Part shown: in pieces, positions 16,120 through 23,312 of the stretch
Position numbering within the stretch: position 1 is the first letter of the stretch
Layout of the letters: each line of letters opens with the position of its first letter
DNA from: CAZWLY01 sp964634465
Lineage (GTDB): Bacteria > Desulfobacterota > Desulfarculia > G963662305
NCBI GenBank assembly: GCA_964634465.1
Contig: CAZWLY010000002.1
Location: 310,001-374,000, forward strand
Reading direction: 5' to 3'
DNA length: 64,000 bases
Made by a program: the position numbers and the translations under genes
The notes under the pieces: generated by a model
The model's input: only the letters and a program-made list of their open reading frames with translations
Told to the model about the DNA's origin: nothing
The model's database searches: none

Positions 16120-16896
16120 GTGGGCAAAGCCAGAGACATTCAAGACGCGATCATCGCCGCACTGAGACACGTTGTCCAAGCCGAGGGACACGGCGGTCGC
16201 AAGCTGCTGGCAAAAAGAGCCGAACTTTCTGCTGGATATGTGACTCAAATTTTAAAGGGAGATCGAAAGCCGTCGCTGAAAGCGTTGGAGGCACTGGCCG
16301 CTGCTGCTGGATGGCAATTGGCAGACCTGATTTCCCTGGGCCAATGGATACTGGGCGGAAAAGACCCGGCCGAGTTTCGGCCTGGAGCCCGGGAGCCGGC
16401 GATAAACCTGGTCGTCCGGGTCGGGGACGAGGCCGAGCAGGAGTTCATCGCGGGACGGGCCGACCTGTACCGGGCAGTGCCGCTGTACGAGTCCGGCCGC
16501 CTGGCCGCCGGGGTCAACGGCTTGGTATTCGATCCGTATGAAGAGCCAGCCTCAACCGTGCTGGTCTACCGGCCGGAGCTAAATCGCCGTGCCCGGCATG
16601 ATTTGCGCGCGGTCCGAGTGGGCGGCGACTCCATGGAGCCGGTCGTCCCCCAGGGAGCCATCGTGGTGGTGGACATGGACGACAGAGAATTCGTCGACGG
16701 CAAGCTCTACGTGGTCCGCCGAAACGAGGCTGGACTGATGATCGGCACGGTTAAGCGGGTGCGCCGGATGAACGGCGGGTTTGTGCTGCTCTCTGAAAAC
16801 CGAGGCTATCTCCCGGAAATCGAAACAGAACTCGACTGGCCAGAGCTGTGCGTCGGCCGGGTGATCTGGCTGTGGCGGAGCCTGGAGGAGGCGTAG
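16120..16896 (+). CDS. CI/LexA-like phage repressor
   Basis: 258-aa lysogeny repressor. The N-terminal XRE helix-turn-helix (KLLAKRAELSAGYVTQILKGDRKPSLKALEAL, about 28-60) is joined to a C-terminal S24 peptidase-like domain with the catalytic serine in GGDSMEP (Ser171) and lysine in DGKLYVVR (Lys195). An Ala-Gly pair (AAGV near 130) is a plausible self-cleavage site. This layout implies RecA-dependent inactivation on DNA damage. The GTG start has no Shine-Dalgarno sequence and lies about where transcription should begin, as in the leaderless cI message of lambda. Confidence 0.9.
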   Translation: MGKARDIQDAIIAALRHVVQAEGHGGRKLLAKRAELSAGYVTQILKGDRKPSLKALEALAAAAGWQLADLISLGQWILGGKDPAEFRPGAREPAINLVVRVGDEAEQEFIAGRADLYRAVPLYESGRLAAGVNGLVFDPYEEPASTVLVYRPELNRRARHDLRAVRVGGDSMEPVVPQGAIVVVDMDDREFVDGKLYVVRRNEAGLMIGTVKRVRRMNGGFVLLSENRGYLPEIETELDWPELCVGRVIWLWRSLEEA

Positions 16897-16988
16897 GCTA
16901 AAGCCGCTGTTTCTGCCCCGCCGAAAAAATATTCCCTTCCGCGAGAAATCGCTTTCTGGTAGACTCACCAAAAAACTCGGGAGGTCGC

Positions 16989-17546
16989 ATGCGGCGAATC
17001 GGTGTGTTGATTTTGGCGACGGCGTTGGCGCTAACGCTGGCCGGCCACGGCCGGGCGGAGGAATGCCCCACGCTGGGGTTGACCGGTGACGAGATACTCC
17101 AGGCTATTCAGGCCGTGTTCCCCATCGACCCGAACCCAAAACACAACCACGTGCCGTGGGGCAAGTGCGATCCGGAAGGTTGGGGCTGGGTCAACAAACC
17201 CCTGAAGGACAAGTTCGAGGGCCGGATATTCTGGTTCGGCGACCTGGCGGGGCTCTCGTGGACCAGAATCAAAGAGACGTCCATAACCGTGGGCGTCGCC
17301 GAGCTATCCGACCCCGACGGCATAAGCATCCGCACGGGTGCGTTCGCCCTGGTCCAGACCCTGGAGCGACGAATCGCCGGGCTGGAGACGCCCCATCCGT
17401 TCTACAGAAATCAGGACCAATGGGACGACGATGAGCACGTTCAACGGGTCAACGGGTTTAAGATCGTCCGGGCCATGAAGGCCAGCCCGATGAGGGGTCG
17501 AAAGGTCTATCGCCTGTTCTGGTTAATCCGGGCGGAAAAGAAATAG
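16989..17546 (+). CDS. Exported protein, copy 1 of a tandem pair
   Basis: 185 aa with a signal peptide (MRRIGVLILATALALTLAGHGRA, cut before EECP). The mature part has two cysteines (EECPTLGL and GKCDPEGW) and ends RLFWLIRAEKK. No known family is recognised. A second gene 92 bp downstream shares the signal peptide start, EEC motif, the C.P.GW-type segment and the FWLIR ending, and its upstream DNA is also similar. Each copy is preceded by GGAGGTCGC. Located directly after the repressor gene in the same direction, where lysogenic-conversion genes often lie. Confidence 0.7.
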   Translation: MRRIGVLILATALALTLAGHGRAEECPTLGLTGDEILQAIQAVFPIDPNPKHNHVPWGKCDPEGWGWVNKPLKDKFEGRIFWFGDLAGLSWTRIKETSITVGVAELSDPDGISIRTGAFALVQTLERRIAGLETPHPFYRNQDQWDDDEHVQRVNGFKIVRAMKASPMRGRKVYRLFWLIRAEKK

Positions 17547-17638
17547 GGGGCGAGGATGCCCAGCCGGCAAATCCGCGAGAAATCGTTGTCTGGTAGAATT
17601 ATAAAAACGGAGAGCTATCAAAAAATTGCGGAGGTCGC

Positions 17639-18250
17639 ATGCGACGAATCGGTGTGTGGTTATTGGTGGTGGCCTGTCTGACTGCGGTGACTGTCGGAAC
17701 AGCATCGGCCGAGGAATGCAAATCGCTGGGCGTAGGCATCGATGAGGTCTTGGATTTGTTCCGAAAAGTCCTCCCGCTGGAAAAAAACAAGCGATGGACC
17801 CACCGACCCATGCCGTGCGAAACCAAGGGATGGAAATACGACAATCCTCCGCTGGCCCCGGAATACACCATGGCTGGCTTTTACTGGGGCACAACCCTGA
17901 CAGGCCAATCGGGCCACGACCTGTACTCGATCCGCCTGGACATCGGCTTCGGACCGCTGACGCACCCGAAGCACAAAAAGCTCAGAGACACCGCCCTTGC
18001 TCTGGCAATAGTCCTGGAAGAGCAGTTGACCGGAGACCCCAAGATCAGTCCGTTCTATTTGGGGTGGAGAAAACAATTAGACAAGGAAACCAAGCAGTTC
18101 AAAAAGGGCCTACTGATCGTCCGGAAGGTCGGGGTGTCGGGAGAGGGCGACGACGCCGAATATCGGTTTTTCTGGCTGATTCGGCCCGAGAGAAAGAGCG
18201 ACCACCAGGCATGGGGCGAGGGCTGGGGCGCCCCCCCAAAGAAAAAATAA
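17639..18250 (+). CDS. Exported protein, copy 2 of a tandem pair
   Basis: 203 aa. Signal peptide MRRIGVWLLVVACLTAVTVG through TASA, then EECKSLGVGIDEVLDLF. Shared with copy 1 are EEC near the mature start, a second cysteine before KGW, PFY in the C-terminal half and RFFWLIRPERK near the end. An extra basic tail (WGEGWGAPPKKK) is unique to this copy. The upstream region repeats GCGAGAAATCG and CTGGTAGA from copy 1. Periplasmic location is predicted; function unknown. Possible roles are exclusion of other phages or another lysogeny-expressed trait. Confidence 0.7.
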   Translation: MRRIGVWLLVVACLTAVTVGTASAEECKSLGVGIDEVLDLFRKVLPLEKNKRWTHRPMPCETKGWKYDNPPLAPEYTMAGFYWGTTLTGQSGHDLYSIRLDIGFGPLTHPKHKKLRDTALALAIVLEEQLTGDPKISPFYLGWRKQLDKETKQFKKGLLIVRKVGVSGEGDDAEYRFFWLIRPERKSDHQAWGEGWGAPPKKK

Positions 18251-18290
18251 CTTGACTTTAAGTCAAGAAATAACTTGACTTCAGATCAAG
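18251..18290 (+). promoter_or_regulatory. Tandem palindromic operators before the toxin-antitoxin pair
   Basis: CTTGACTT-T-AAGTCAAG (18251-18267) is a perfect 17-bp palindrome. CTTGACTTCAGATCAAG (18274-18290) is a second, imperfect copy. The centres are 23 bp apart, about two helical turns, so bound dimers would lie on the same face. Position just before the DUF4258 gene fits autoregulation by the antitoxin. Confidence 0.7.
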
Positions 18291-18303
18291 GGATGCCGTT
18301 AAA

Positions 18304-18585
18304 ATGGACATAGGAATTGCTAAAGAATTCATTCGGGACCAAGTTACAGAAGGCCGGCTTCGGTATTCCAGGCACATTCGGGAGCGGATGGAGGAGCGTA
18401 ATGTTATTATGGCCGACCTGCTCAACGTCTTGTGCGGGGGAGAGGTGTCCGCTCCGACCTGGGATGAGGCTTACGGCAACTGGACATGCAGGGTTAAGGG
18501 GATAGACTTGGATGAAGAGGAACTCACGGTGGTGGTGGCCCTGGACGACGTCCAAAAGATGATAGTCTGCATCACCGTGTGCTAA
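18304..18585 (+). CDS. DUF4258-family toxin-like protein
   Basis: 93 aa. The segment RYSRHIRERMEERNV with a following DLLNVLCGGEV and a C-terminal beta part (LTVVVALDDVQKMIVCITV) is the DUF4258 pattern. That family has an RNase-like (RelE/MqsR-related) fold and is commonly paired with MqsA-type antitoxins, as here. Conserved Arg and His residues in the first helix are candidates for RNA contact. The start has only a weak ribosome site. The gene is 12 bp before its partner. mRNA-interferase activity is inferred, not shown. Confidence 0.75.
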   Translation: MDIGIAKEFIRDQVTEGRLRYSRHIRERMEERNVIMADLLNVLCGGEVSAPTWDEAYGNWTCRVKGIDLDEEELTVVVALDDVQKMIVCITVC

Positions 18586-18597
18586 AAGGAGGGCCCC

Positions 18598-19122
18598 ATG
18601 GACTGTCCCAACTGCAACAAACCGATGGAATGTCGGACCGACGAAGCATACCACTACCTGGAATCAGGCCTGGACTATGTCTACCTGCTCGGAGTAGAAA
18701 TCTGCAGGTGCAAAAACTGTGACGAGGAAATCGTAACTCTGCCCAAGGTGGCCCAGCTCCAGAGCCTGATCGGACGCTGCCTTATTGAGCAAGACTACCG
18801 ACTTACGGGTCGAGAGGTGCGATTCCTGCGGAAAGACATGGGCCTCACAGCCGCCCGGTTGGCCAAGCGGATGAAAGTAGCGCCAGCGACCATCTCCCGC
18901 TGGGAAAACGATAAGCAGGTCATGGATGCGTCCAATGACCGCCTGCTGCGCCTGATCTATGCAGTGGAGAAGCTCTCACCGGACCAGATGAAAAAGTTCA
19001 AGGCCCGCCTGGACGCCGACGTAACCGAGCCGCCGGCCCCTGTCCCGCGAATGACCATACCAATTGGTGGCTGGCTGAAGGGGTTCACCGACAACTGTAG
19101 GTTTGACCCTGTACCAGCCTGA
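18598..19122 (+). CDS. MqsA/YgiT-type antitoxin
   Basis: 174 aa. The N-terminal zinc finger has two CxxC pairs (CPNC at residues 3-6 and CKNC at about 39-42). The C-terminal Cro-type helix-turn-helix is GLTAARLAKRMKVAPATISRWEN (about 84-108). This is the domain order of MqsA antitoxins, which bind the toxin through the zinc finger and the operator through the HTH. AAGGAGG precedes the start. Expected to bind the palindromes at 18251-18290 and repress the operon. Confidence 0.85.
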   Translation: MDCPNCNKPMECRTDEAYHYLESGLDYVYLLGVEICRCKNCDEEIVTLPKVAQLQSLIGRCLIEQDYRLTGREVRFLRKDMGLTAARLAKRMKVAPATISRWENDKQVMDASNDRLLRLIYAVEKLSPDQMKKFKARLDADVTEPPAPVPRMTIPIGGWLKGFTDNCRFDPVPA

Positions 19123-19133
19123 CAGGAGCGCCA

Positions 19134-19247
19134 ATGCTCGGACTGCTGAAACTGGTCGCCCAGCTCACCGCCGCCTACCTGCTCGGACTGGCGGCGATAC
19201 CGGCCATCATCGTTTTGGTGGTTATCTGGGCTAACTTGAGCGGGTAG
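19134..19247 (+). CDS. 37-residue membrane peptide
   Basis: Short open frame MLGLLKLVAQLTAAYLLGL, continuing through AAIPAIIVLVVIWANLSG. It forms essentially one long hydrophobic helix. AGGAG lies 8 bp upstream and the gene begins 11 bp after the antitoxin stop. It may be a small membrane protein or a hydrophobic toxin-like peptide. Function not known. Confidence 0.5.
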   Translation: MLGLLKLVAQLTAAYLLGLAAIPAIIVLVVIWANLSG

Positions 19248-19292
19248 GCCGCCGAGGCCGCAACCCGTTGCATCGATCCTTCTGGGTCATCC

Positions 19293-19703
19293 GTGCCCAA
19301 ACTGAGAAAGAGCCTGCTCGTCGCCGTTGTCCTGCTGGCCTGGCCGGCGTGGGCCGGGACGGTCTGGACGGGCAAGATCATCGACGTGCTGGATGGCGAC
19401 TCGATCATTGTCCGGCAGGGCAGAGCGGCGATCACCGTCCGGCTGTGGGGCGTGGACTGCCCAGAGTGGCGCCAGCCCTACGGCCAGGCGGCCAAAGCCT
19501 GGACGGCCAAGCTGGTCGGTCGGCGGGTTAAGGTCGAGCCCAAGGACGTGAATCGCTACGGCCGGGTGATCGGCCGAGTGTATCTCCCAGACGGCCGGGA
19601 GTGCGAGGCGGCCGAGGACCAGGCTCGGCGCAAAAAAATAGGCCTGTGGAGTCAAAAAAAACCTACTCCGCCCTGGAAGTTTCGGCGCAACCATAGGAAA
19701 TAA
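19293..19703 (+). CDS. Exported staphylococcal-nuclease-like protein, internally shortened
   Basis: 136 aa from a GTG start. A signal peptide (LLVAVVLLAWPAWAG) is followed by a thermonuclease fold: VLDGDSIIV, then RLWGVDCPEW (equivalents of the catalytic Arg35, Asp40 and Glu43) and YGRVIGRVYL (Arg87 equivalent). After LPDGRE the sequence jumps to CEAAEDQARRKKIGLW. The usual stretch of some 20-25 residues (N-x-x-LV-x-x-GLA-W-x-Y) is missing. The fold may be unstable or altered. Export suggests DNA degradation in the periplasm or outside, possibly against incoming DNA. Confidence 0.75.
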   Translation: MPKLRKSLLVAVVLLAWPAWAGTVWTGKIIDVLDGDSIIVRQGRAAITVRLWGVDCPEWRQPYGQAAKAWTAKLVGRRVKVEPKDVNRYGRVIGRVYLPDGRECEAAEDQARRKKIGLWSQKKPTPPWKFRRNHRK

Positions 19704-19751
19704 TTCAACATAGCTCGCACAGAAAAAAATGTTTCGCGCATTATTTTTTTA

Positions 19752-19779
19752 TTGACTTTGAGGGCAGAAGTGTTATATT
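19752..19779 (+). promoter_or_regulatory. Sigma-70-type promoter
   Basis: TTGACT (19752-19757), 16-bp spacer, TATATT (19774-19779), in an AT-rich patch unlike the surroundings. Transcription would begin near 19786, exactly at an in-frame ATG, with a well-placed GTG start 90 bp further on. Confidence 0.65.
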
Positions 19780-19875
19780 AAAATCATGAAACGAAAGGGA
19801 GCAGATAAACGGAAAGAGGCCGCCGGGCGGCACCCCAGCGACCTCGGCCCACAGCAACCTGCGGAGGAGGTTACC

Positions 19876-20322
19876 GTGAGCAAGGACAGTATTAATCAAG
19901 CCGACAAGCAAATCAATACCTGCGAGGACCTATTCGGCCCCGCTCCGGCCGAGAGCTCGGATCGCGGCCCCTACGACGACCTGACCGGCCCCGGCTACTG
20001 TATCCAGATCGGCACCACCGGCCCGGACGGCACCTACCGGAAGGGATATCTGACGGTCAACCACCCTCAATCCTGCAACAACATCCCGGTGTTGGTCCTG
20101 GTTGACCAGACGGACTACACCGTCCGGGAGGTCTACGGCACGGCCGAGTGGCCGTGGCCGCTCCAACTGGTCCAGACCCCCAACGAGGACGAGCGGGCGT
20201 GGTTGCTCCAGACGGCGTTTCGGCGCGACCTGCCCGACCACCTGACTTACCAACTGGCCGAGAGCGATTGGTTGGTCCTGACCGATCCGGACGCAGCAGC
20301 CGCCCGGGATATGCATCCGTAG
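19876..20322 (+). CDS. Hypothetical phage protein
   Basis: 148 aa from GTG at 19876, preceded by GGAGGAGG. An in-frame ATG at 19786 would add 30 basic residues but has no ribosome site and lies at the predicted transcription start. The protein has an acidic N-terminus (CEDLFGPAPAESSDRGPYDDLTGPGY) and a beta-rich centre (VLVLVDQTDYTVREVYG). No family recognised. First gene after the promoter at 19752, so it heads a rightward transcript. Confidence 0.6.
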   Translation: MSKDSINQADKQINTCEDLFGPAPAESSDRGPYDDLTGPGYCIQIGTTGPDGTYRKGYLTVNHPQSCNNIPVLVLVDQTDYTVREVYGTAEWPWPLQLVQTPNEDERAWLLQTAFRRDLPDHLTYQLAESDWLVLTDPDAAAARDMHP

Positions 20323-20364
20323 ACCACCCGCCCCGGCTCCGGCCGGGGCGAAAGGAACCGAACC

Positions 20365-21294
20365 ATGACCCGAGCCCCCGCCGACTACGTCAGCCTGAGC
20401 GGCCTATTGTCCAGGTGGCGCCGCCTGCCGATATGGGACGAGGCCATGGCCCTCGGCCGGGACGACCCCAAGGCGGCCGGCGCCCACCTGGCTGCGGCCG
20501 CCCGAGGCGTCGAGTCCGAGGGGGTCAACATCGGGGCGCTGTACGCCCTTTGGTGGCAGGCGCCGCGCCGGGTGGTCTGGCGGCTCAGGCCCGAGACGGC
20601 CGAGCGGATCAGGGCCACCGGGATCAGTTACGTCCCGTCGCTGCCCCCGGCCTCGTGGTCGGGTGCGGCCCTCATCGTCGAGGGCGCGGGCAACTGCGCC
20701 CTGACGGACGACGATTTCTCCGTCGGGGCCTATCAGCTCCCGGACGAGTCGGGCCGACCCCGGTACTTTTTCGTCTGCCTGGGCCTCGCTGGCGACGCGT
20801 TTGTGTTCTCCGTCCCGTCCGACCTGGGCGAGATCAACGAGCGGCTCGCCCGCCGGGGCGAGCTGCTCGACACACCCGAGATCACCAGCCTGGGCCTGGG
20901 CCGGCACCCGGCCAAGCGACAACGCCGGGCCCTGCGGGTGATCGAGTTCGCCTTCGCCTTCTCGTTCTACCTGGCCCACCCCGACCCGGCGCGGTGGGCT
21001 GAAGCCGAGGCCGGCCAGGGGCCGCCGCTCCGCCAGGGCCGCAAGCGGCGGGTGGTCAGACGGGGCGGCCAGCCAGTCCCGCTGTGGACGTACCGGTCGC
21101 TGGAGTTCGCCGCCGAGCCCGAGGAGGAGGCTGGCGCACGCCGGCCGCTGGATACCGACGGCCTGGTCCTGGCCCCGACCGTGGTCCGGGCCCACTGGCG
21201 CCGCCTCGCATCCGAGCGGATGATACTAATCCCCACCCACGCCTCGCGCCGCTGGCGCCGACCGGAACGGTTGGGCGAAAAGATAACGGAGTGA
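20365..21294 (+). CDS. Hypothetical phage protein
   Basis: 309 aa, AAAGGAA 9 bp upstream. No known domain recognised. It has a beta-rich centre (YFFVCLGLAGDAFVFSVPSD), then a helical part and a basic stretch (RQGRKRRVVRRGG), and a Trp/Arg-rich C-terminus. It overlaps the triple-HTH gene by one base, so the two are probably co-translated. Confidence 0.55.
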   Translation: MTRAPADYVSLSGLLSRWRRLPIWDEAMALGRDDPKAAGAHLAAAARGVESEGVNIGALYALWWQAPRRVVWRLRPETAERIRATGISYVPSLPPASWSGAALIVEGAGNCALTDDDFSVGAYQLPDESGRPRYFFVCLGLAGDAFVFSVPSDLGEINERLARRGELLDTPEITSLGLGRHPAKRQRRALRVIEFAFAFSFYLAHPDPARWAEAEAGQGPPLRQGRKRRVVRRGGQPVPLWTYRSLEFAAEPEEEAGARRPLDTDGLVLAPTVVRAHWRRLASERMILIPTHASRRWRRPERLGEKITE

Positions 21295-21860
21295 TGGCAA
21301 AAAAGAAACGCAGAAGATTGACACCCCAGGACGTCGAGCAAATCAGGGAGGACTACACCGCCCGGCGATATACCCAGGCCCAATTGGCCGAGGAGTACGA
21401 CGTCAGCGTCTCACTGATCAGCCGGATTTGCTCGGGCGCGCTGTGGCCGGATGCGCCGGGACCGGTCCGCCCAGCGGGCCAGAGCGTGGGCCGGCCGCGC
21501 CGGCTTACCCCCGACGAAGTTCGCCAGATCAGGGAGGCCTATGCGGCCGGCAAGGGATCGTATCGCGCCCTGGCCGAAAAATACGGCGTGTCCCCATCAA
21601 CGGTCCAGGCCGTGGTGGCCGGCCGGCGATTTACCGCGGACCCCGGCCCGATCACCCAACCGCGGCCCAAGAAGCGGCTGTCTCCGGAGGAGATACAAAG
21701 GATCAGAGAGCTATATCGTGCCGGTACGTCACGGGCTGAACTGGCGCGACAATTCGGCGTCCACCGAGCGACGATCGACCGGGCGGTCACCGGGCGGACT
21801 CACCCGTACGCTCCCGGGCCGGTTGCCCGGCATAAGAGGGGGAGGAGGAGGAAAAGTTGA
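21294..21860 (+). CDS. Protein with three tandem helix-turn-helix repeats
   Basis: 188 aa, built from three similar units of about 45 residues. The units are LTPQDVEQIREDY..TQAQLAEEYDVSVSLISRICSG, LTPDEVRQIREAY..SYRALAEKYGVSPSTVQAVVAG and LSPEEIQRIRELY..SRAELARQFGVHRATIDRAVTG. Each is a resolvase/HTH_38-type helix-turn-helix, joined by PGPV or PGPI linkers and followed by a basic tail (HKRGRRRKS). No catalytic domain is attached. It should bind an extended or repeated DNA site. The ATG overlaps the upstream stop (TGATG). Confidence 0.75.
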   Translation: MAKKKRRRLTPQDVEQIREDYTARRYTQAQLAEEYDVSVSLISRICSGALWPDAPGPVRPAGQSVGRPRRLTPDEVRQIREAYAAGKGSYRALAEKYGVSPSTVQAVVAGRRFTADPGPITQPRPKKRLSPEEIQRIRELYRAGTSRAELARQFGVHRATIDRAVTGRTHPYAPGPVARHKRGRRRKS

Positions 21861-22077
21861 ACCTGCCCGCGACTCCAGGCCAAGAGCGGCCCCGGCATGG
21901 ATTGTGCTTGAGATTTTTCCGGGAGGGCTGGATCGGGGCGGCCCCGCGAAAGACCGCCCCGATCAGGCTCAGGCTCCGGAGCCCCGTCGAGTGCTCAGCC
22001 AGTCCAGAAAGCCAGCGTAAAGGCTCCGGAGCCAACCCCGATCCATTGTCAACTGCATCCCGAAAGCCAACCACAAC

Positions 22078-22200
22078 CCTCCTCTAATCGATTGATTATT
22101 CACTATAAACTCCTTATTTTCTTTCATTTTGATCTTGTCCTCCTCCTCTAATTGGTTGATTTTTCATTATAAATTTTCCACCTCCTTTCATTTGATCTTG
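22078..22200 (+). repeat. Two imperfect ~60-bp AT-rich direct repeats
   Basis: Copy 1 is 22078-22137 and copy 2 is 22142-22200. Both run CCTCCTCTAAT-TGATT-TTCA-TATAAA and end CTTTCATT..GATCTTG. Copy 1 contains TTATTCACT, one base from the DnaA-box consensus. The patch is far more AT-rich than its surroundings. Confidence 0.7.
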
Positions 22201-22376
22201 CCCCAACATCTATTGCAATTCGAGTGCCAGCCCTACCGGATATTTGACGCCCGTTTCGTCGGTATCTTGGCGACCCAAGGGAGAGGGGAACACATGGACT
22301 ACTTCACAAAATATCCCTAAATTGTCATCGAAAGGCCTAATTGTAGCGGCAAAACACAAAATATCGCACCAGGGGG

Positions 22377-22409
22377 TTGACAAGCCGCGCCGGGTTGTGC
22401 ATCATGCAC
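22377..22409 (+). promoter_or_regulatory. Promoter with overlapping palindrome upstream of the replication regulator
   Basis: A perfect TTGACA (22377-22382), 17-bp spacer and CATCAT (22400-22405). The -10 lies inside GTGCA-TCA-TGCAC (22397-22409), a perfect 13-bp palindrome suited to a repressor dimer. Probable early rightward promoter for the regulator and primase-helicase genes. Confidence 0.6.
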
Positions 22410-22490
22410 GGTGAGTTTGTCGCTCCTGCCCTGCGGGCGGCGTTAAGCCCGCGCTAAATACCCCGGTGGCACTACCGCGAGGTGGTGCCG

Positions 22491-23312
22491 ATGAGTACTG
22501 TCCAGTCGCAGGCCGACCCCAGCCTGATCCCCGACTGCCCGCGACCCAACACCCGTCTCACCCCCAGCGCCTGCGTGGTCCAGTGGACCCGGTGGCGTAA
22601 CGCCTCGGCCTCGTCCCGGAAAATCGCCGGGGCGCAGGCCTGCCCGCCGAACTGCCGCTACGGCGGCCTGACCGCTGACGAAATCCAGGCCCAGATATCG
22701 GACCCGACAATCACCCCGTCTCCGCCGCCCAAAACCGAGCCGCGAGCCCACCCCAAAAAAAACGCCCCCACCGCGACCCCGGCTAAAGATCGCTCCGAGC
22801 CCGACCCCAAGGACGTCGGCCGGCGCCTCCGGGAGGCCAGGATCGCGGCCGGATACAAATCCCAGGCAGTGGCGACCGCGGCGCTGGGCCTGGGGGCCGG
22901 AACGCTGGGCCGACACGAGTGCGGCGGCGGCCTGCCCAGCCCCAGGGTGATGAAGGTCTACGTCGAAAGGTTCGGCGTGACCGAGGACTGGCTTTTGACC
23001 GGCCGGGGTCGGGGCCCGGACGAAGCCGGTCCGGGTCGGCTATCCCCCGAGCAGGCCGAGAAGGCTCGGGTGCACATCAAGGCGCTGGCCGACCGCCGTC
23101 AACACCCCGAAAAGTACACCCAAATTGATCGAGCCGAATTGACGCGGCTGCAGACCATCGAGTCGGCGGCCTGGCGGTGGGTGCGGGCGAAATTCGGTTT
23201 CCACCTGGGCCAGGTTCGCCAGTCGGAGCTGGACGCGGCCGAATACGAGCTGGCCGGGCTGATTTGTCCCGAGCTGGTCAGCGAGGGGCCGAAGGATGAG
23301 GCGGCCGTCTGA
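22491..23312 (+). CDS. Helix-turn-helix replication-region regulator
   Basis: 273 aa from ATG at 22491 (GAGG 8 bp upstream). The N-terminal third is proline-rich with a small cysteine group (CVVQWTRW; GAQACPPNCRYGG) and a flexible PPPKTEPRAHPKK linker. The centre is an XRE-type helix-turn-helix (VGRRLREARIAAGYKSQAVATAALG, then YVERFGVTEDWLLTGRGRGP). The C-terminus is helical. The stop overlaps the start of the primase-helicase gene, so both are made together. A regulator or replication initiator helper is plausible. Confidence 0.6.
   Translation: MSTVQSQADPSLIPDCPRPNTRLTPSACVVQWTRWRNASASSRKIAGAQACPPNCRYGGLTADEIQAQISDPTITPSPPPKTEPRAHPKKNAPTATPAKDRSEPDPKDVGRRLREARIAAGYKSQAVATAALGLGAGTLGRHECGGGLPSPRVMKVYVERFGVTEDWLLTGRGRGPDEAGPGRLSPEQAEKARVHIKALADRRQHPEKYTQIDRAELTRLQTIESAAWRWVRAKFGFHLGQVRQSELDAAEYELAGLICPELVSEGPKDEAAV

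Larger units (their letters stand above)
21861..22490. other. 630-bp non-coding region before the replication genes
   Basis: No convincing gene. It holds an 11-bp perfect hairpin (GATCGGGGCGG, 21931-21941, with CCGCCCCGATC, 21954-21964) with no T-run. There are two copies of the palindrome GGCTCCGGAGCC (21972-21983, 22022-22033), an AT-rich pair of about 60-bp direct repeats (22078-22200), and a promoter with an operator-like palindrome (22377-22409). A nine-codon frame at 22294 with GAGAGGGG upstream might be a leader but is unsupported. Confidence 0.6.

Noticed and set aside
18089..18255. Alternative frame over the end of exported protein copy 2
   Set aside because: Low-complexity basic sequence; the signal-peptide frame is the one conserved with copy 1.
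22294..22320. Nine-codon frame with a purine-rich upstream stretch
   Set aside because: Too short to support as a gene, and no regulated structure follows it.
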